Source: CAYFFO01 sp964342485
GTDB lineage: Bacteria > Chloroflexota > Dehalococcoidia > Lucifugimonadales > CAJWER01
Direction: 5' to 3'
Assembly: GCA_964342485.1 (NCBI GenBank)
Contig: CAYFFO010000039.1
Span: forward strand, 1 to 14,327
Length of the DNA stretch: 14,327 nucleotides
Shown here in pieces: positions 13,948 through 14,327 of the stretch. The number at the start of each line of letters is the position of its first letter. The stretch's first letter is position 1. The position numbers were made by a program, and so were the translations under genes. The notes beneath the pieces were generated by a model. The model ran no database searches. It saw only the letters and a list, made by a program, of their open reading frames with translations, and was not told the origin of the DNA.

Positions 13948-14327
13948 TTAAATCTCAGATTTTTCAATATATGGACCTTCCAAATTAATAACGGGAATTC
14001 CTCCACCTGTTCTAAATAGAACTGCACAAGATACAGAATCACCTGGATTTGTCTCTCTATGTATAGTTCCTGCTGGTATGAAAACAAAATCACCTTCAAA
14101 AGCTTCGACTCTCTCTGTTCCTGCAACTCCAAATTCAAAATTAGCCTTCCCCGAAACAAGATGCAGATAGGTGTCATTGATACCATGATGATGCCAAGCA
14201 GATACTTCACCAGGAGCCATTTCTACTAGACCACACCAGACATTGTCTTGAGAAAAAGCTTCTCTCCTTTTCATACCTGTAGTTTGTTCTGTATTGCGAT
14301 AATTGTCCCTATCTATTTTTATGATTT
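13948..14327 (-). CDS. Cupin domain protein, 5' end outside the window
   Basis: A small single-domain cupin. The second cupin motif is complete: GDFVFIPAGTIHRETN fits G(X)5PXG(X)2H(X)3N. The first motif has three consecutive histidines (AWHHHGINDTYLHLVSG), with Asp at the usual glutamate position. These residues normally bind a divalent metal. A first internal ATG at 14272-14274 gives 108 residues, but the frame stays open with plausible protein sequence (IIKIDRDNYRNTEQTTG) up to the right edge, and no good Shine-Dalgarno precedes that ATG. The gene therefore most likely begins outside the window, and I annotate it as 5' partial. Function cannot be told from the fold; cupins range from isomerases to dioxygenases and transcription factors. 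It stands 29 bases upstream of the phosphodiesterase gene and is probably cotranscribed with it. Confidence 0.8.
   Translation of the reverse strand, partial: IIKIDRDNYRNTEQTTGMKRREAFSQDNVWCGLVEMAPGEVSAWHHHGINDTYLHLVSGKANFEFGVAGTERVEAFEGDFVFIPAGTIHRETNPGDSVSCAVLFRTGGGIPVINLEGPYIEKSEI

Noticed and set aside
1..14327. tRNA, rRNA, CRISPR, insertion sequence, phage or toxin-antitoxin genes
   Set aside because: I saw no cloverleaf, repeat-spacer pattern, transposase motif or paired small genes; nearly all bases are explained by housekeeping-type genes.

Overview
The window is AT-rich bacterial chromosome with a normal genetic code and tight gene packing. There are no RNA genes, insertion sequences, CRISPR arrays or phage genes, and no gene-free stretch longer than about 140 bases. 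The mix of histidine genes including a HisZ, a DUF3105 membrane protein in a purine cluster, a GMC flavoprotein with a gluconate-dehydrogenase-subunit-3 partner, and frequent TTG starts suggests an uncultured marine bacterium. Chloroflexota of the SAR202/Dehalococcoidia type is my best guess, but it is an inference from gene content and not something the sequence proves.

Layout. (1) 12-893, minus strand: a DegV-family fatty-acid-binding protein, transcribed away from the next block across a 141-base divergent gap. (2) 1035-9354, plus strand: a histidine biosynthesis cluster, hisZ - hisG - [zinc-dependent phospholipase C-like gene] - hisD - hisC - [GMC oxidoreductase + subunit 3] - hisB. The cluster supplies the first step (HisG, with a HisZ-like paralogue of histidyl-tRNA synthetase), the dehydratase (HisB), the aminotransferase (HisC) and the final dehydrogenase (HisD). 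hisA, hisF, hisH, hisI and hisE are not in the window. Two insertions of non-histidine genes break the cluster; the phospholipase-like gene overlaps hisD by 4 bases (ATGA). (3) 9361-14327, minus strand, read right to left: a cupin (open at the right edge), an alkaline-phosphatase-superfamily nucleotide pyrophosphatase/phosphodiesterase, purB, purC, a DUF3105 membrane protein and purS. hisB and purS converge with only 6 bases between their stop codons.

How they work together. Block 2 takes PRPP and ATP into the histidine pathway. Block 3 covers purine steps: PurS is the small part of FGAM synthetase, PurC makes SAICAR, and PurB acts on SAICAR and adenylosuccinate. The two blocks meet chemically at AICAR, the by-product of histidine synthesis that re-enters purine synthesis, so their adjacency is sensible. 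I found no clearly new defence or mobile system. The most interesting points are a long-form HisG encoded beside HisZ, the phospholipase-like gene coupled to hisD, a four-cysteine (CX2CX2CX3C) GMC dehydrogenase lacking visible export signals and an electron-transfer subunit, and a DUF3105 membrane protein inside the purine cluster.
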